Assembly: GCA_001724215.1 (NCBI GenBank) | Contig: MEDW01000007.1 | Location: 1-54,062 of the forward strand | Source: Erythrobacter sp. SCN 62-14 | Lineage (GTDB): Bacteria; Pseudomonadota; Alphaproteobacteria; Sphingomonadales; Sphingomonadaceae | Direction of reading: 5' to 3' | Length of the DNA stretch: 54,062 nt | Shown: one piece after another, positions 19,120 to 28,222 of the stretch | Position numbering within the stretch: position 1 is the first letter of the stretch | Layout of the letters: the number at the start of each line of letters is the position of its first letter | Made by a program: the position numbers and the translations under genes | The notes under the pieces: generated by a model | Database searches by the model: none | Told to the model about the DNA's origin: nothing | Seen by the model: only the letters and a program-made list of their open reading frames with translations

Positions 19120-20078
19120 GCTTTCATGGCCGCCACGCGCGCTTCGATCGCGTCCCAGATCATCCCTGCCGTATCCGTGCCGTTGAAGCGATCAATCGCG
19201 ACAATCCCGGTGGGCGAGGTGACGTTGATTTCGGTGAGCCACCTGCCGCCGATCACGTCGATCCCCACAAAGGTCAGGCCAAGCCGCCGCAAATCTGGTC
19301 CCAGCGCATCGCAGATTTCCTGCTCGCGCTCGGTCAGCTGCGTCGCCTCAGCGCTGCCGCCCATCGCGAGGTTGGAGCGGAACTCGCCCTCGCCCGGCAC
19401 GCGGTTGATCGCGCCGGCCACCACCCCATCGACCAGCACGATCCGCTTGTCGCCTTGGGCCACTTCGGGGAGGAAGGGTTGCACCATGTGCGGCTCGGGC
19501 CAGGTCTGGTTGAACACTTCGAACAGCGCGGTGAGATTGTCGCCGCTCTCCGGCACGCGGAAGATCGCCTTGCCGCCATTGCCATGAATCGGTTTGACCA
19601 CAATCGCGCCATGCTCGGCCATGAAACGGCGCACTTCATCGACGCTGCGCGTCACCAGCGTTGGCGGCATGAAGCGGCGATAGTTGAGGACCATCACCTT
19701 TTCAGGGCTGTTGCGCACGTTCGCGGGATCATTGACCACCAGCGTTTCATGCTGGATGCGCTCGAGCATGTGGGTGGCGGTGATGTAGCCCATGTGGAAC
19801 GGCGGATCCTGCCGCATCAGCACCACGTCAACATCCGCGCCCAGATCAAGCCGCACCTGCTCCCCCCGCGTGAAATGCGCGCCCTCGACCCGCTGGACAG
19901 TCACCGGAAAGGCATGGGCGAACAGGCGATCTTCGGCATCCAGCGTCAGGCTTTCGACGTTGTATTCGTAAAGGCTGTGTCCGCGCGCTTGCGCCGCCAG
20001 CATCAGGGCAAAGGACGAATCGCCGGCGATGTTGATGCTGTCCAAAGGGTCCATCTGGACGGCGATTTTGAGAGACAT
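19116..20078 (-). CDS. gshB: Glutathione synthase
   Basis: ATP-grasp enzyme that joins gamma-glutamylcysteine and glycine, the last step of glutathione synthesis. It has 320 residues, the usual length. Clear features: IAVQMDPLDSINIAGDSSFA at the start, VLMRQDPPFHMGYITATH, the ATP-grasp loop IHGNGGKAIFRV, and EINVTSPTGIVAIDRF at the C-terminus. GAGGAA lies a suitable distance before the ATG. yraN is 11 nt upstream on the same strand, giving an rsmI-yraN-gshB operon as in many Alphaproteobacteria. Confidence 0.97.
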   Translation of the reverse strand: MSLKIAVQMDPLDSINIAGDSSFALMLAAQARGHSLYEYNVESLTLDAEDRLFAHAFPVTVQRVEGAHFTRGEQVRLDLGADVDVVLMRQDPPFHMGYITATHMLERIQHETLVVNDPANVRNSPEKVMVLNYRRFMPPTLVTRSVDEVRRFMAEHGAIVVKPIHGNGGKAIFRVPESGDNLTALFEVFNQTWPEPHMVQPFLPEVAQGDKRIVLVDGVVAGAINRVPGEGEFRSNLAMGGSAEATQLTEREQEICDALGPDLRRLGLTFVGIDVIGGRWLTEINVTSPTGIVAIDRFNGTDTAGMIWDAIEARVAAMKA

Positions 20079-20089
20079 TTGAGGTTCCT

Positions 20090-20446
20090 CTAGGGCTGGT
20101 AGGCGTTTTCGATGTGGTGTGGCTTGCGCCCCGGTGCAAGCAGGATCACGTCGATGCGCAGATCATCACCCGGCTTGGCGTATTGATGGGCGATGGCCTC
20201 GGCAGCGGCGGCCACGCGCGACAAGCGGTGTTCATCAATGGCGAAATCGAGATCAGCAGTCCGCGCGCGCCATTTGACTTCGACAAAGGCCACCAGCGCG
20301 CCCTTGCGCGCGACCAGATCGACTTCGCCGCGCGGCGTTCTCACGCGCTCGGCCAGAATGCGCCAGCCCTGATTGGCAAGCCACATGGCAGCTTCGGCCT
20401 CGCCCTCGCGACCGCGTTGTTCGGCGCGTTCGCGCTCCTCGCTCAT
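20090..20446 (-). CDS. YraN family (UPF0102) endonuclease-like protein
   Basis: Protein of 118 residues of the YraN family, which has a restriction-endonuclease-like fold and no settled function. The catalytic-type pattern is visible: RTPRGEVDLVARKGALVAFV, followed by EVKWRAR. It overlaps rsmI by ATGA, so the two are probably translationally coupled. rsmI, yraN and the LpoA-like gene are also neighbours in E. coli, although the order differs. Confidence 0.92.
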   Translation of the reverse strand: MSEERERAEQRGREGEAEAAMWLANQGWRILAERVRTPRGEVDLVARKGALVAFVEVKWRARTADLDFAIDEHRLSRVAAAAEAIAHQYAKPGDDLRIDVILLAPGRKPHHIENAYQP

Positions 20447-21303
20447 GCGCCCTTCAATTCCACCGCGCGGGCATAAAGCGCCGCGCGATCAAGCCCGGTC
20501 GCCTTGGCGACTGTGCCTGCCGCCTTGGCCGGGCTCATGTCCATGAGCGCTGCGCGCAGCAGGCTATCGGCGTCGACCTCGCCGGGAGCCTCAGCCACTG
20601 GCGGGCCGATCATCAGCACGATCTCGCCCTTGGGCGGATGGGCAGCGTAATGTTCGGCCAATTCGCTGGCACAGCCTCGGCGGCATTCTTCGTGCAGCTT
20701 GGTCAGTTCACGCGCGATGGCGACTTCGCGGGTCGGCCAGATTTCGGCAATCGCGCGCAGCGAGCGTTCAAGGCGCGGTGCGGTTTCATAGAAGATCAGC
20801 GTGGCCTCGACTTGAGCAAGCCCTGTGAGCGTATCGGTGCGCGCCTTGTCCTTCACAGGCAGGAATCCGGCAAACAGAAACCGGTCATTGGGCAGGCCCG
20901 CCAGCGTCAGCCCCGCAATCGCAGCGCAAGCGCCCGGGATGGTGGTGATCGCCACGCCCGCCGCCCTCGCCTCGCGCACCAAGCGGTAGCCGGGATCGGA
21001 AATCAGCGGGGTTCCCGCATCGCTCACCAGCGCCACTGCCTGATGCTGTGCCTGTTCAATCAACCGCGCGCGCGCTGCATCCGAGGCGTGATCGTCATAG
21101 CGGGCCAGCCGCGCAGGGATGCCAAGGTGCTTCAACAGCTTGCCCGTCACCCGCGTATCCTCGCACGCAATCACATCTGACCGCCGCAGCACGTCCATTG
21201 CTCGCACAGTTATGTCGCCAAGATTGCCAATCGGGGTGGCAACAATATAGAGGCCGGGATCAAGCGGGCCTGATTGCCCGGTAGTGGATGGATCAGTGGT
21301 CAC
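20443..21303 (-). CDS. rsmI: 16S rRNA (cytidine(1402)-2'-O)-methyltransferase
   Basis: SAM-dependent enzyme that methylates the ribose of C1402 in the decoding centre of 16S rRNA. The tetrapyrrole-methylase-fold signatures are present: LYIVATPIGNLGDITVRA, VIACEDTRVTGKLLKHLGI, and VALVSDAGTPLISDPGYRLV. The C-terminus holds an HTH-like tail (ALMDMSPAKAAGTVAKATGL). I use the GTG at 21303 (MTTDPSTTG); a TTG 18 nt upstream is the alternative. It faces the LpoA-like gene across a 37-nt gap. Confidence 0.95.
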   Translation of the reverse strand: MTTDPSTTGQSGPLDPGLYIVATPIGNLGDITVRAMDVLRRSDVIACEDTRVTGKLLKHLGIPARLARYDDHASDAARARLIEQAQHQAVALVSDAGTPLISDPGYRLVREARAAGVAITTIPGACAAIAGLTLAGLPNDRFLFAGFLPVKDKARTDTLTGLAQVEATLIFYETAPRLERSLRAIAEIWPTREVAIARELTKLHEECRRGCASELAEHYAAHPPKGEIVLMIGPPVAEAPGEVDADSLLRAALMDMSPAKAAGTVAKATGLDRAALYARAVELKGA

Positions 21304-21340
21304 ACGCCAGCCTTGGCGCAAGGCCGCGAGGGGAGCAAGA

Positions 21341-22537
21341 ATGAAGCGCAGCGAAACGTCGCAATCATGGGCCGCCGGGCCTTTTCAGGGGGCTCGTCTG
21401 ATCAGTCGCCGCACTATCACGCTGGCAGGGCTTGCTGTGCTGATGGCGGGGTGTCAGGTCATTCCCAAGGCGCCTGCCCCGCCCCCGCCTGCGCCCACAC
21501 CTGAACCGAGTGCCACCGCGCTGCCCGCCGATCAGAGCCGCCACCGCATTGCTTTGCTGGTGCCAATGACGGGGGATACCGGTGCAATCGGGCAGACCAT
21601 CGCCAATGCTACGACCATGGCGCTGCTGGATACCAATGCGAGCAACCTGCGCATCACCACTTATGATACCGCCAAGGGCGCTGCAAATGCGGCGCGTCAG
21701 GCGGTGGCCGATGGCAACAAGCTGATCCTTGGTCCCTTGCTGGCAGACAGCGTGCCTGCCGTGGTCGCCGCCGTGCGCCCAGCGGGCATTCCGGCGATCA
21801 GCTTTTCCAACGACACCAGCGTGGCCGGCGGCAATGTGTTCGTGATGGGCCACATCCCCGAACAATCGGTGGCGCGCAGCGTGCAATTTGCCCGCAGCAA
21901 GGGCGCGGCGCGCTTTGCGGTGCTGGCGCCCGAGGGGGATTATGGCGCGCGCACCGTGTCCGCCCTGGAAAATGCGCTTCGGCAATATGGCGGCACGCTC
22001 ACCGCGCGTCAGACCTATGCGCGCGGCAACACCTCGGTGGTGAGCGCGGCTGCGCGCCTGCGTTCGGCGGGCGGCTATGACACGGTGCTGATTGCCGACA
22101 GCGCGCGGCTGGCCGTGCAGGCGGCCGGCGAATTGCAAAGCGGTCAGCGCGCGCGCATTCTGGGCACGGATTTGTGGTCGGGTGACAGTTCGATTGCAGG
22201 GGTGGCCGCGCTTGATGGCGCGCTGTTTTCTGCCGTATCGGATGCGCGGTTCCGCCGTTTTGCCGATAGCTATGAGGCCCGCTTTGGTGCCAAGCCTGCG
22301 CGTGTGGCAACGCTGGGCTATGATGCGGTGCTGCTGACACTGAGGGTGGCGCGCGATTGGAAGGTGGGCAGCAATTTCCCGCAAGGCATGCTCTATGATC
22401 GCGGCGGCTTTCTGGGCGTGGATGGCGCGTTCCGGTTTGGCCGCAATGGCGTGATTGAACGCGCGCTGGAAGTGCGCGCAGTGCGCGGGCGCGAAGTGGT
22501 TGAGGTTGATCCCGCCCCGCAAGGCTTTGGGGGATAA
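21341..22537 (+). CDS. LpoA-like penicillin-binding protein activator (lipoprotein)
   Basis: Outer-membrane-type lipoprotein of 398 residues. The signal ends at lipobox LMAGC (Cys38) and is followed by a Pro-rich spacer (APAPPPPAPTPEPS). The rest is a periplasmic-binding-protein fold like the C-terminal domain of E. coli LpoA: HRIALLVPMTGDTGAIG, ADGNKLILGPLLADSVPAV, ARFAVLAPEGDYGARTV. LpoA activates PBP1a; the shorter form here lacks the helical N-terminal domain. Its place opposite rsmI and near yraN, as in E. coli, supports the call. The start has GGGGAG a few nucleotides before the ATG. Confidence 0.85.
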   Translation: MKRSETSQSWAAGPFQGARLISRRTITLAGLAVLMAGCQVIPKAPAPPPPAPTPEPSATALPADQSRHRIALLVPMTGDTGAIGQTIANATTMALLDTNASNLRITTYDTAKGAANAARQAVADGNKLILGPLLADSVPAVVAAVRPAGIPAISFSNDTSVAGGNVFVMGHIPEQSVARSVQFARSKGAARFAVLAPEGDYGARTVSALENALRQYGGTLTARQTYARGNTSVVSAAARLRSAGGYDTVLIADSARLAVQAAGELQSGQRARILGTDLWSGDSSIAGVAALDGALFSAVSDARFRRFADSYEARFGAKPARVATLGYDAVLLTLRVARDWKVGSNFPQGMLYDRGGFLGVDGAFRFGRNGVIERALEVRAVRGREVVEVDPAPQGFGG

Positions 22538-22573
22538 GCAGGCGCCTTGGACATGATGCGTAGCGCTGCGCTC

Positions 22574-22601
22574 TTGTGAGGGCGCGGGCGGACATTATAC
22601 C
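22574..22601 (+). promoter_or_regulatory. Putative sigma-70 promoter of parE
   Basis: TTGTGA (22574-22579), a 16-nt spacer and TATACC (22596-22601), ending 8 nt before the parE ATG. The start point would fall almost at the ATG, so the message would have a very short leader or none. The hexamers are fair, not perfect. Confidence 0.3.
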
Positions 22602-22609
22602 TTGATGTC

Positions 22610-24601
22610 ATGTCTGACGATCTGTTTGCCGGAACGCCCGCGTCGAGCGGCGATTACAACGCTTCTGCCATCGAGGTTCTCGAAGGCCTGGAACCCGTGC
22701 GGCGCCGTCCGGGGATGTATATTGGCGGGACAGACGACCGCGCGCTCCACCATCTCGCTGCCGAAGTGCTCGACAATGCGATGGACGAGGCCGTGGCGGG
22801 CCATGCCACGCGCATCGAGATGCGGCTGGAGGAAGGCAACCGGCTGGTCATTTCCGATAATGGTCGCGGGATCCCGGTCGATGAACACCCCAAGTTTCCC
22901 GGCAAATCGACGCTGGAAGTGATCCTCTCCACGCTGCACTCGGGCGGTAAGTTTTCGGGTAAGGCCTATGCGACCAGCGGCGGGCTTCACGGCGTGGGGG
23001 TGAGCGTCGTCAATGCGCTTTCGATCAACACCCGTGTAGAAGTCGCGCGCGAGCGGCAGCTTTACGCGCAGGAATTTTCCCAAGGCATCACGCAGGGGCC
23101 CCTGCAGCAATTGGGCGCTGCGCCCAATCGGCGCGGCACGACTGTCAGCTTTGTGCCTGACCCGGAAATCTTCGGCGATAAGCAATTCAAACCGGCGCGG
23201 CTGTTCAAACTTGCCCGCTCCAAGGCCTATCTGTTCGCAGGCGTCGAAATCCGCTGGAAATGCGCAGCTTCGCTGGCGAGCGAGGATGTGCCGCAAGAGG
23301 CGGTGTTCAAGTTTCCCGGCGGGCTTGCCGATCACCTTGCGGAACAGATCGGCGCGCGCGAATGTGTGACCGCGCAGGCTTTCACCGGGAGGCAGGACTT
23401 CCCGCTCGACGAGGACGGCAATACGCGCGGCCGCGCCGAATGGGCGATTGCCTGGCCGCTTTATTCGGACGGCTCGACAAGCTGGTATTGCAACACCGTG
23501 CCAACGCCTGATGGCGGGACGCACGAACAGGGCCTGCGCATGGCGCTCACGCGGAGCCTTCGCGCCTTTGGCGAACTCGTCGGCGCGAAGAAGGCCAAGG
23601 ACATCACCGCCGATGATGTGATGACGGGCGCGGAAGTCATGCTGAGCGTCTTTATCCGCGATCCGCAATTCCAATCGCAGACCAAGGATCGCCTCACCTC
23701 GCCCGAAGCCGCAAGGCTGGTTGAGGCCGCGATGCGCGATCATTTCGATCACTTCCTCACCGACAATATGGAGCGCGGCAAAGCGCTGCTCGGCGAGGTG
23801 ATGGAGCGCATGGACGAGCGCCTGAAGCGCAAGCAAGAGCGCGAGATCAAGCGCAAGAGCGCCACCAATGCCAAGAAGCTGCGCCTTCCCGGCAAGCTCA
23901 CCGATTGCAGCGGCGAAGGCGGGCGCGAAACCGAATTGTTCATCGTCGAAGGCGATTCGGCAGGCGGCAGCGCCAAGCAGGCGCGTGACCGCAAGAGCCA
24001 AGCGATCCTCCCCATTCGCGGCAAGATCCTCAATGTGGCCAGCGCCACGGCTGACAAGATCCGCGCCAATTCGGAAATCGCCGATCTTGCGCTCGCGCTC
24101 GGTTGCGGGACGCGCAAGGACTGCGATGCGGATCAACTGCGCTATGATCGCATCATCATCATGACCGATGCCGACGTGGACGGCGCGCATATCGCAACGC
24201 TCTTGATGACCTTCTTCTTTCAGGAAATGCCCGACATCGTGCGCAAAGGGCATCTGTTTCTCGCCCAGCCCCCGCTTTACCGGCTGACCGCTGGCAAGGA
24301 GAGCCGCTATGCCCGTGATGATGCGCACCGCGCGGAATTGGAAGCGACGGTGTTCAAGGGCAAAAAGGTCGAGGTGGGCCGCTTCAAAGGCCTTGGCGAG
24401 ATGAACCCGCAGCAATTGCGCGAAACCACCATGGCGCCTGAAACCCGCAGTCTCATTCGCATCACCCTGCCGCAAGAATTCGAACAGCGCGCAGGGGTGG
24501 CGCGATTGGTGGATGAACTGATGGGCCGCAACCCCGAACACCGCTTCAACTTCATCCAGAACCGCGCCGGCGAGATCGACCGCGCCGCGATTGATGCCTA
24601 A
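22610..24601 (+). CDS. parE: DNA topoisomerase IV subunit B
   Basis: ATPase subunit of topoisomerase IV, which unlinks daughter chromosomes; 663 residues. The GHKL ATP site is visible (EVLDNAMDEAVAGHA, DNGRGIPVDEHP, GLHGVGVSVVNALS), and the TOPRIM region has ELFIVEGDSAGGSAKQARDR and IIMTDADVDGAHIATLLMTF. GyrB is excluded with fair certainty by the short length and by LSASDLNP-type text giving way here to ASAIEVLEGLEPVRRRPGMY. The 3' end overlaps the next small membrane gene by ATGCCTAA. Confidence 0.96.
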   Translation: MSDDLFAGTPASSGDYNASAIEVLEGLEPVRRRPGMYIGGTDDRALHHLAAEVLDNAMDEAVAGHATRIEMRLEEGNRLVISDNGRGIPVDEHPKFPGKSTLEVILSTLHSGGKFSGKAYATSGGLHGVGVSVVNALSINTRVEVARERQLYAQEFSQGITQGPLQQLGAAPNRRGTTVSFVPDPEIFGDKQFKPARLFKLARSKAYLFAGVEIRWKCAASLASEDVPQEAVFKFPGGLADHLAEQIGARECVTAQAFTGRQDFPLDEDGNTRGRAEWAIAWPLYSDGSTSWYCNTVPTPDGGTHEQGLRMALTRSLRAFGELVGAKKAKDITADDVMTGAEVMLSVFIRDPQFQSQTKDRLTSPEAARLVEAAMRDHFDHFLTDNMERGKALLGEVMERMDERLKRKQEREIKRKSATNAKKLRLPGKLTDCSGEGGRETELFIVEGDSAGGSAKQARDRKSQAILPIRGKILNVASATADKIRANSEIADLALALGCGTRKDCDADQLRYDRIIIMTDADVDGAHIATLLMTFFFQEMPDIVRKGHLFLAQPPLYRLTAGKESRYARDDAHRAELEATVFKGKKVEVGRFKGLGEMNPQQLRETTMAPETRSLIRITLPQEFEQRAGVARLVDELMGRNPEHRFNFIQNRAGEIDRAAIDA

Positions 24602-24962
24602 AGGCCGCTTTCCGGACCCGCGTGAAGAAGACATCATGGCGGGCGAACGGCGTCTTTCGCGCCCTGACAGCGCCCTGCCCGATTGGCACTTGCCCGATGC
24701 CGCCTATCGCCCGATCCCGATTGCCTGGTTTGCAGCCGCCTTCCTGTCGCAGATGGTGGTGCTCACCGCGTTGTTCGTTGCGCTGATCGGACAATCAGGG
24801 TGGTTCACCATTGCGCTCGGTTCGCTTGTCACCGGGGTGATCTGGCAATGGACATGGCAGCGCGGGATGCACGCAGGCCCGCGCGGTTGGCAGATCGCCA
24901 CCGGTTTGGTGCTGGGTGCGCAATTGGCCTTTGTCTGTCTCGGCGCAGCGGCGCGGATTTAG
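24594..24962 (+). CDS. Small hypothetical membrane protein
   Basis: About 122 residues. A polar N-terminus (DPREEDIMAGERRLSRPDSA) is followed by three hydrophobic stretches: IAWFAAAFLSQMVVLTALFVALI, split by Q-V; WFTIALGSLVTGVIWQW; and IATGLVLGAQLAFVCLGAAA. I do not recognise the family. The chosen start overlaps the parE stop codon by 8 nt; a second start at 24636 (MAGERRLS) is preceded by GAAGAAG and is equally plausible. Confidence 0.6.
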   Translation: MPKGRFPDPREEDIMAGERRLSRPDSALPDWHLPDAAYRPIPIAWFAAAFLSQMVVLTALFVALIGQSGWFTIALGSLVTGVIWQWTWQRGMHAGPRGWQIATGLVLGAQLAFVCLGAAARI

Positions 24963-25006
24963 GCACCAGCATTTATTCTCGCGAAGCAAGCCGCTACACT
25001 CGCATC

Positions 25007-25699
25007 ATGAACGATCCTGCACCCGGCCATATCAGCCAAAGCGGCTGGAACGCCTCGCGGCTGCATCTTTGGCTGCTGTTGGGGCTTTTGGCGATCATGG
25101 GCACAGAATTGGTGGTGCTGCTTGCGCGGGCGCGATACCTTCCCGCTTTCACCACGCTTGCCATTATTGCAGTGGTTGCAGCGCCCTTGTTCGTGCGGCG
25201 AGGATTGCTTGCACAGGTGCCTTCCGAAATTCAGATTTTTGCCACGCTGTTTATTTTTGCCACGCTGTTCCTCGGCGAAATCCATGATTTTTATGAGCGT
25301 TTCTGGTGGTGGGATCTGTTCATGCACGGCACATCTGGCGTGCTCTTGGGCCTCGTCGGCTTTTTGTTCGTCTATCTCATCAACGAAAGCGAAGTCGTCG
25401 ATGTCTCGATGCGCGCGTCCTTTGTGGCGCTGTTTGCGTTCTTTTTCGCCATCGGGATTGGCGCTTTGTGGGAAATCTTTGAATTCGCGATGGATCAGCT
25501 TTTGGGCATGAACATGCAAAAGCCAATGCTGGGCGATCCTTCGGGCCTCACCGATACGATGTGGGATCTGATCCTCAACACGATTGGCGCAAGCGTGATG
25601 GCGGGTTTGGGGTGGCTTTATATGCGGCGCGCGCGGGCGGAGCGAACCGACCACTGGTTGCGCCGCTGGCTTGATCGTCACCCCGAAGTGATGCGCTAG
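25007..25699 (+). CDS. Integral membrane protein, DUF2238/YjdF-like
   Basis: Membrane protein of 230 residues with six or seven hydrophobic segments. Histidine and acidic residues are concentrated between helices: FLGEIHDFYERFWWWDLFMH, GTSGVLLGLVGFLFVYLIN and ALWEIFEFAMDQLLGM. The D-x3-H and WEIxEF patterns resemble the DUF2238 (YjdF) family, whose function is unknown; I could not verify this by comparison. The tail is basic. The start is ATG 25007 (MNDPAPGHISQSGW); the frame is open upstream but that part reads as out-of-frame coding of the previous gene. Confidence 0.65.
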   Translation: MNDPAPGHISQSGWNASRLHLWLLLGLLAIMGTELVVLLARARYLPAFTTLAIIAVVAAPLFVRRGLLAQVPSEIQIFATLFIFATLFLGEIHDFYERFWWWDLFMHGTSGVLLGLVGFLFVYLINESEVVDVSMRASFVALFAFFFAIGIGALWEIFEFAMDQLLGMNMQKPMLGDPSGLTDTMWDLILNTIGASVMAGLGWLYMRRARAERTDHWLRRWLDRHPEVMR

Positions 25700-25807
25700 C
25701 ATTTTTGCGCAGATGTGCGGCAAGCTTCCGATCCGCTTCCGGTCTTGCACCTGCGGCAGCGTGCCCCTATCGCTTGGCTAACCCAATTCAGTCTCATAGG
25801 AAAACCC

Positions 25808-26665
25808 ATGACCGATCAGCCGCAGCGTTTTGAAGGCACCAGCAATTACATCGCCACCGATGATCTGAAAGTGGCGGTCAACGCAGCGGTGACTTTGCGC
25901 CGCCCGCTGCTGGTCAAGGGCGAGCCCGGAACCGGCAAAACCGTGCTGGCGCATGAGATTTCCAAGGCGCTGAATGCTCCGCTGATCGAATGGAATATCA
26001 AGTCCAGCACCAAGGCGCAGCAGGGCCTTTATGAATATGACGCAGTGGCACGTCTGCGCGATGGCCAGTTGGGCGAAGAACGCGTCCACGACATCCGCAA
26101 TTACATCAAGAAGGGCAAGCTGTGGGAAGCTTTCACCTCGCCCCAGCTTCCCGTTCTGCTGATTGACGAGATCGACAAGGCTGATATCGAATTTCCGAAC
26201 GATCTGCTTCAGGAACTCGACCGCATGAGCTTCGACGTTTACGAAACGCAGGAGCGCATCGAGGCGAAAGAACGCCCGATTGTCGTCATTACGTCGAACA
26301 ATGAAAAGGAGCTGCCCGACGCATTTCTGCGCCGCTGCTTCTTCCACTACATCAAGTTTCCTGACCGCGAGACGATGCAGGACATCATCGATGTCCACTT
26401 CCCCGGCATCCAGAAGATCCTCGTGAAAAAGGCGATGGATATCTTCTATGACCTGCGCGAAGTGCCGGGCCTCAAGAAAAAGCCTTCGACGAGCGAATTG
26501 CTCGATTGGCTCAAGCTGCTGCTGAACGAGGATATGCCGCTGGAGGTCTTGCAGGATGCCAACCCCAACAGCGCGATCCCGCCGCTGCATGGTGCGCTTC
26601 TGAAGAACGAACAGGACATTATGCTGTTCGAACGCCTCGCCTTCATGGCGCGGCGCAATCCCTGA
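25808..26665 (+). CDS. MoxR family AAA+ ATPase
   Basis: AAA+ ATPase of 285 residues, of the type that works with VWA proteins to insert metals or mature complexes. Walker A is VKGEPGTGKT (residues 36-45), Walker B is VLLIDEIDKAD, and sensor 1 is VVITSNNEKELPDAFLRRC. The C-terminal helical lid follows. The expected partner, a CoxE-like VWA protein, is not directly next to it but 1.6 kb downstream (28223-29407), beyond an opposing chemoreceptor-like gene. A strong terminator at 26672-26698 ends this gene's transcript. Confidence 0.9.
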   Translation: MTDQPQRFEGTSNYIATDDLKVAVNAAVTLRRPLLVKGEPGTGKTVLAHEISKALNAPLIEWNIKSSTKAQQGLYEYDAVARLRDGQLGEERVHDIRNYIKKGKLWEAFTSPQLPVLLIDEIDKADIEFPNDLLQELDRMSFDVYETQERIEAKERPIVVITSNNEKELPDAFLRRCFFHYIKFPDRETMQDIIDVHFPGIQKILVKKAMDIFYDLREVPGLKKKPSTSELLDWLKLLLNEDMPLEVLQDANPNSAIPPLHGALLKNEQDIMLFERLAFMARRNP

Positions 26666-26671
26666 TACGGC

Positions 26672-26698
26672 GGGGGGCGGCTTGGCCCCCCTTTTTTT
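26672..26698 (+). terminator. Rho-independent terminator of moxR
   Basis: GGGGGGC (26672-26678), a 6-nt loop, and GCCCCCC (26685-26691), followed directly by seven Ts (26692-26698). The T-run overlaps the TAA of the converging chemoreceptor-like gene. Confidence 0.9.
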
Positions 26699-28097
26699 AA
26701 TCGAAACTGTAAGCCAGCTCGAAATCGCCCCAGCGGCGGCCATTGATAACCAGCGGCACATAGACATTGCGCACCACCTGATAGGTCTGCCCGTCGCCTT
26801 CCTGGCGATAGACCGCCATCATGTAAGGGGCCTCGCTGGCCTTCGCCTTGCGGTCAATCGGATCAAGGATGATGCGGCCATTGCGGCAATATTGGGTGTC
26901 ATGCGCCAGATCGCCGGTGGGCTCGGCTGATCGTTCCGTGAGGTGGGTGGGCAAAAAGCCGTTCATATCGGTGCAGGCAGCGGCGAGCACACGGGTGTCC
27001 TCGGCCTTCGCGCGATCAAGGAAGGGCCGCCATTCGCGGTGCGCCCAATCGGTGAGCCGGGTGCGGAAGCGCGGCGGATTGGAACCGCTAATCGGCGCGT
27101 ATTCGGTATCGAACAGATCGTCCAGCTTGAGCGCGCCGCTGGTAAGCGCGGCTTCGGTGTGGACGGTGATTTCGGCGGCCAGTTGCTGAGCGCGCGCCAC
27201 CATCGCGCTGTCCTGCGGCGAAAGGCCCGCTTGCACGATGCCGTCGAACATCTCGCTCGCGGTCATCTCCAGCCCTTCCATGCGGCTGCGCGCGCCGTCC
27301 AATTGCGCCTCGTTGGTGCGCGCTGCGCCGTCAAAGCTTTCCAGCACGCCCTGCACTTTGCCAACGTGATCGCTGATCGTGGTGGTGGCGCGCGCGATCA
27401 CATCATTCTGCTTGTCGACTTCCTCCACCAGCGCGCCGACGCTGGAAATGGTGGTCTCGATACGGGCAACCGAAGCCTTGGCCTCGTCGCTCGCGCGTGC
27501 GCCTGCCTCGATGCGCGCGATCACCTCGCCCGCTTCGCCGCCGAGTGCATGGATGGTTTGCGCGATTTCCTCGGTCGCCTTGCGGGTATCATTGGCGAGG
27601 CTTTTGACCTCGCTGGCGACCACGGCAAAAGTGCGTCCCGCATCGCCTGCGCGCATTGCTTCGATGGTGGCGTTAAGGGCGAGAATATTGGTCGTCTCGG
27701 CAATATCGTCGATATGTTGGGCGCTGCGGCGCACTTGTTCCATCGCGGCGGAAAAGCTGGTGACATGGGCCCCCAACGCATCGACCAACTCCAGCAGAGC
27801 GCCAATCTGGCCAAGCGAGGACTGGATCAGCGACGTGCCCTCACTCAGCCGCTCAATCGCGCGTTCGGACAGCAGCCGCGCTTCATCGCTGGCTTCGGCA
27901 ACCTTGGCCTGATCCGATTCGAGCGCGCTCACCGTCTCGCGCAGCGCGTCGTGTTCCGCCCGCAGGGTTTGCGACGAAGCGATCACCGCCTTCACCACGC
28001 CTGCCACATCGGTGCAGCCCACTGTCACAGCCCCGCAGCTTTCGGGGATTTTCGCCAGCGCAAAGGCGTTGGTGTTATCAAGCGCAATCGGTTTCAT
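26697..28097 (-). CDS. Soluble methyl-accepting chemotaxis-like protein with C-terminal sensor region
   Basis: Protein of 466 residues with no membrane segment. The signalling hairpin tip is unmistakable: [40 protein letters not shown], flanked by long coiled coils. It normally binds CheA and CheW. The N-terminus has a short Cys-containing stretch ([17 protein letters not shown]). After the signalling part, about residues 310-466 form a second domain ending [20 protein letters not shown], which resembles a cytoplasmic PAS- or Cache-like ligand module. Sensor-last order is less usual than sensor-first. No che gene is nearby, so it is an orphan receptor, or it may serve another coiled-coil signalling route. 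Confidence 0.85.
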   Translation of the reverse strand: MKPIALDNTNAFALAKIPESCGAVTVGCTDVAGVVKAVIASSQTLRAEHDALRETVSALESDQAKVAEASDEARLLSERAIERLSEGTSLIQSSLGQIGALLELVDALGAHVTSFSAAMEQVRRSAQHIDDIAETTNILALNATIEAMRAGDAGRTFAVVASEVKSLANDTRKATEEIAQTIHALGGEAGEVIARIEAGARASDEAKASVARIETTISSVGALVEEVDKQNDVIARATTTISDHVGKVQGVLESFDGAARTNEAQLDGARSRMEGLEMTASEMFDGIVQAGLSPQDSAMVARAQQLAAEITVHTEAALTSGALKLDDLFDTEYAPISGSNPPRFRTRLTDWAHREWRPFLDRAKAEDTRVLAAACTDMNGFLPTHLTERSAEPTGDLAHDTQYCRNGRIILDPIDRKAKASEAPYMMAVYRQEGDGQTYQVVRNVYVPLVINGRRWGDFELAYSFD

Positions 28098-28222
28098 ATC
28101 TGCGAGCCCCGGTTTGTGCCCAAGGGCTTAGGCCGCGATGGTTAGCGCCGCGTTACCATGGCCGCATTCTTGGCAATTTTGCGCTCTGGTCAGGCGCGTG
28201 CGTGCGCGCTAAGCCTTGGCCT

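Noticed and set aside
22595-24637. 680-codon minus-strand reading frame
   Set aside because: It is antisense to parE; the His/Arg/Ala-rich composition is that of a shadow frame.
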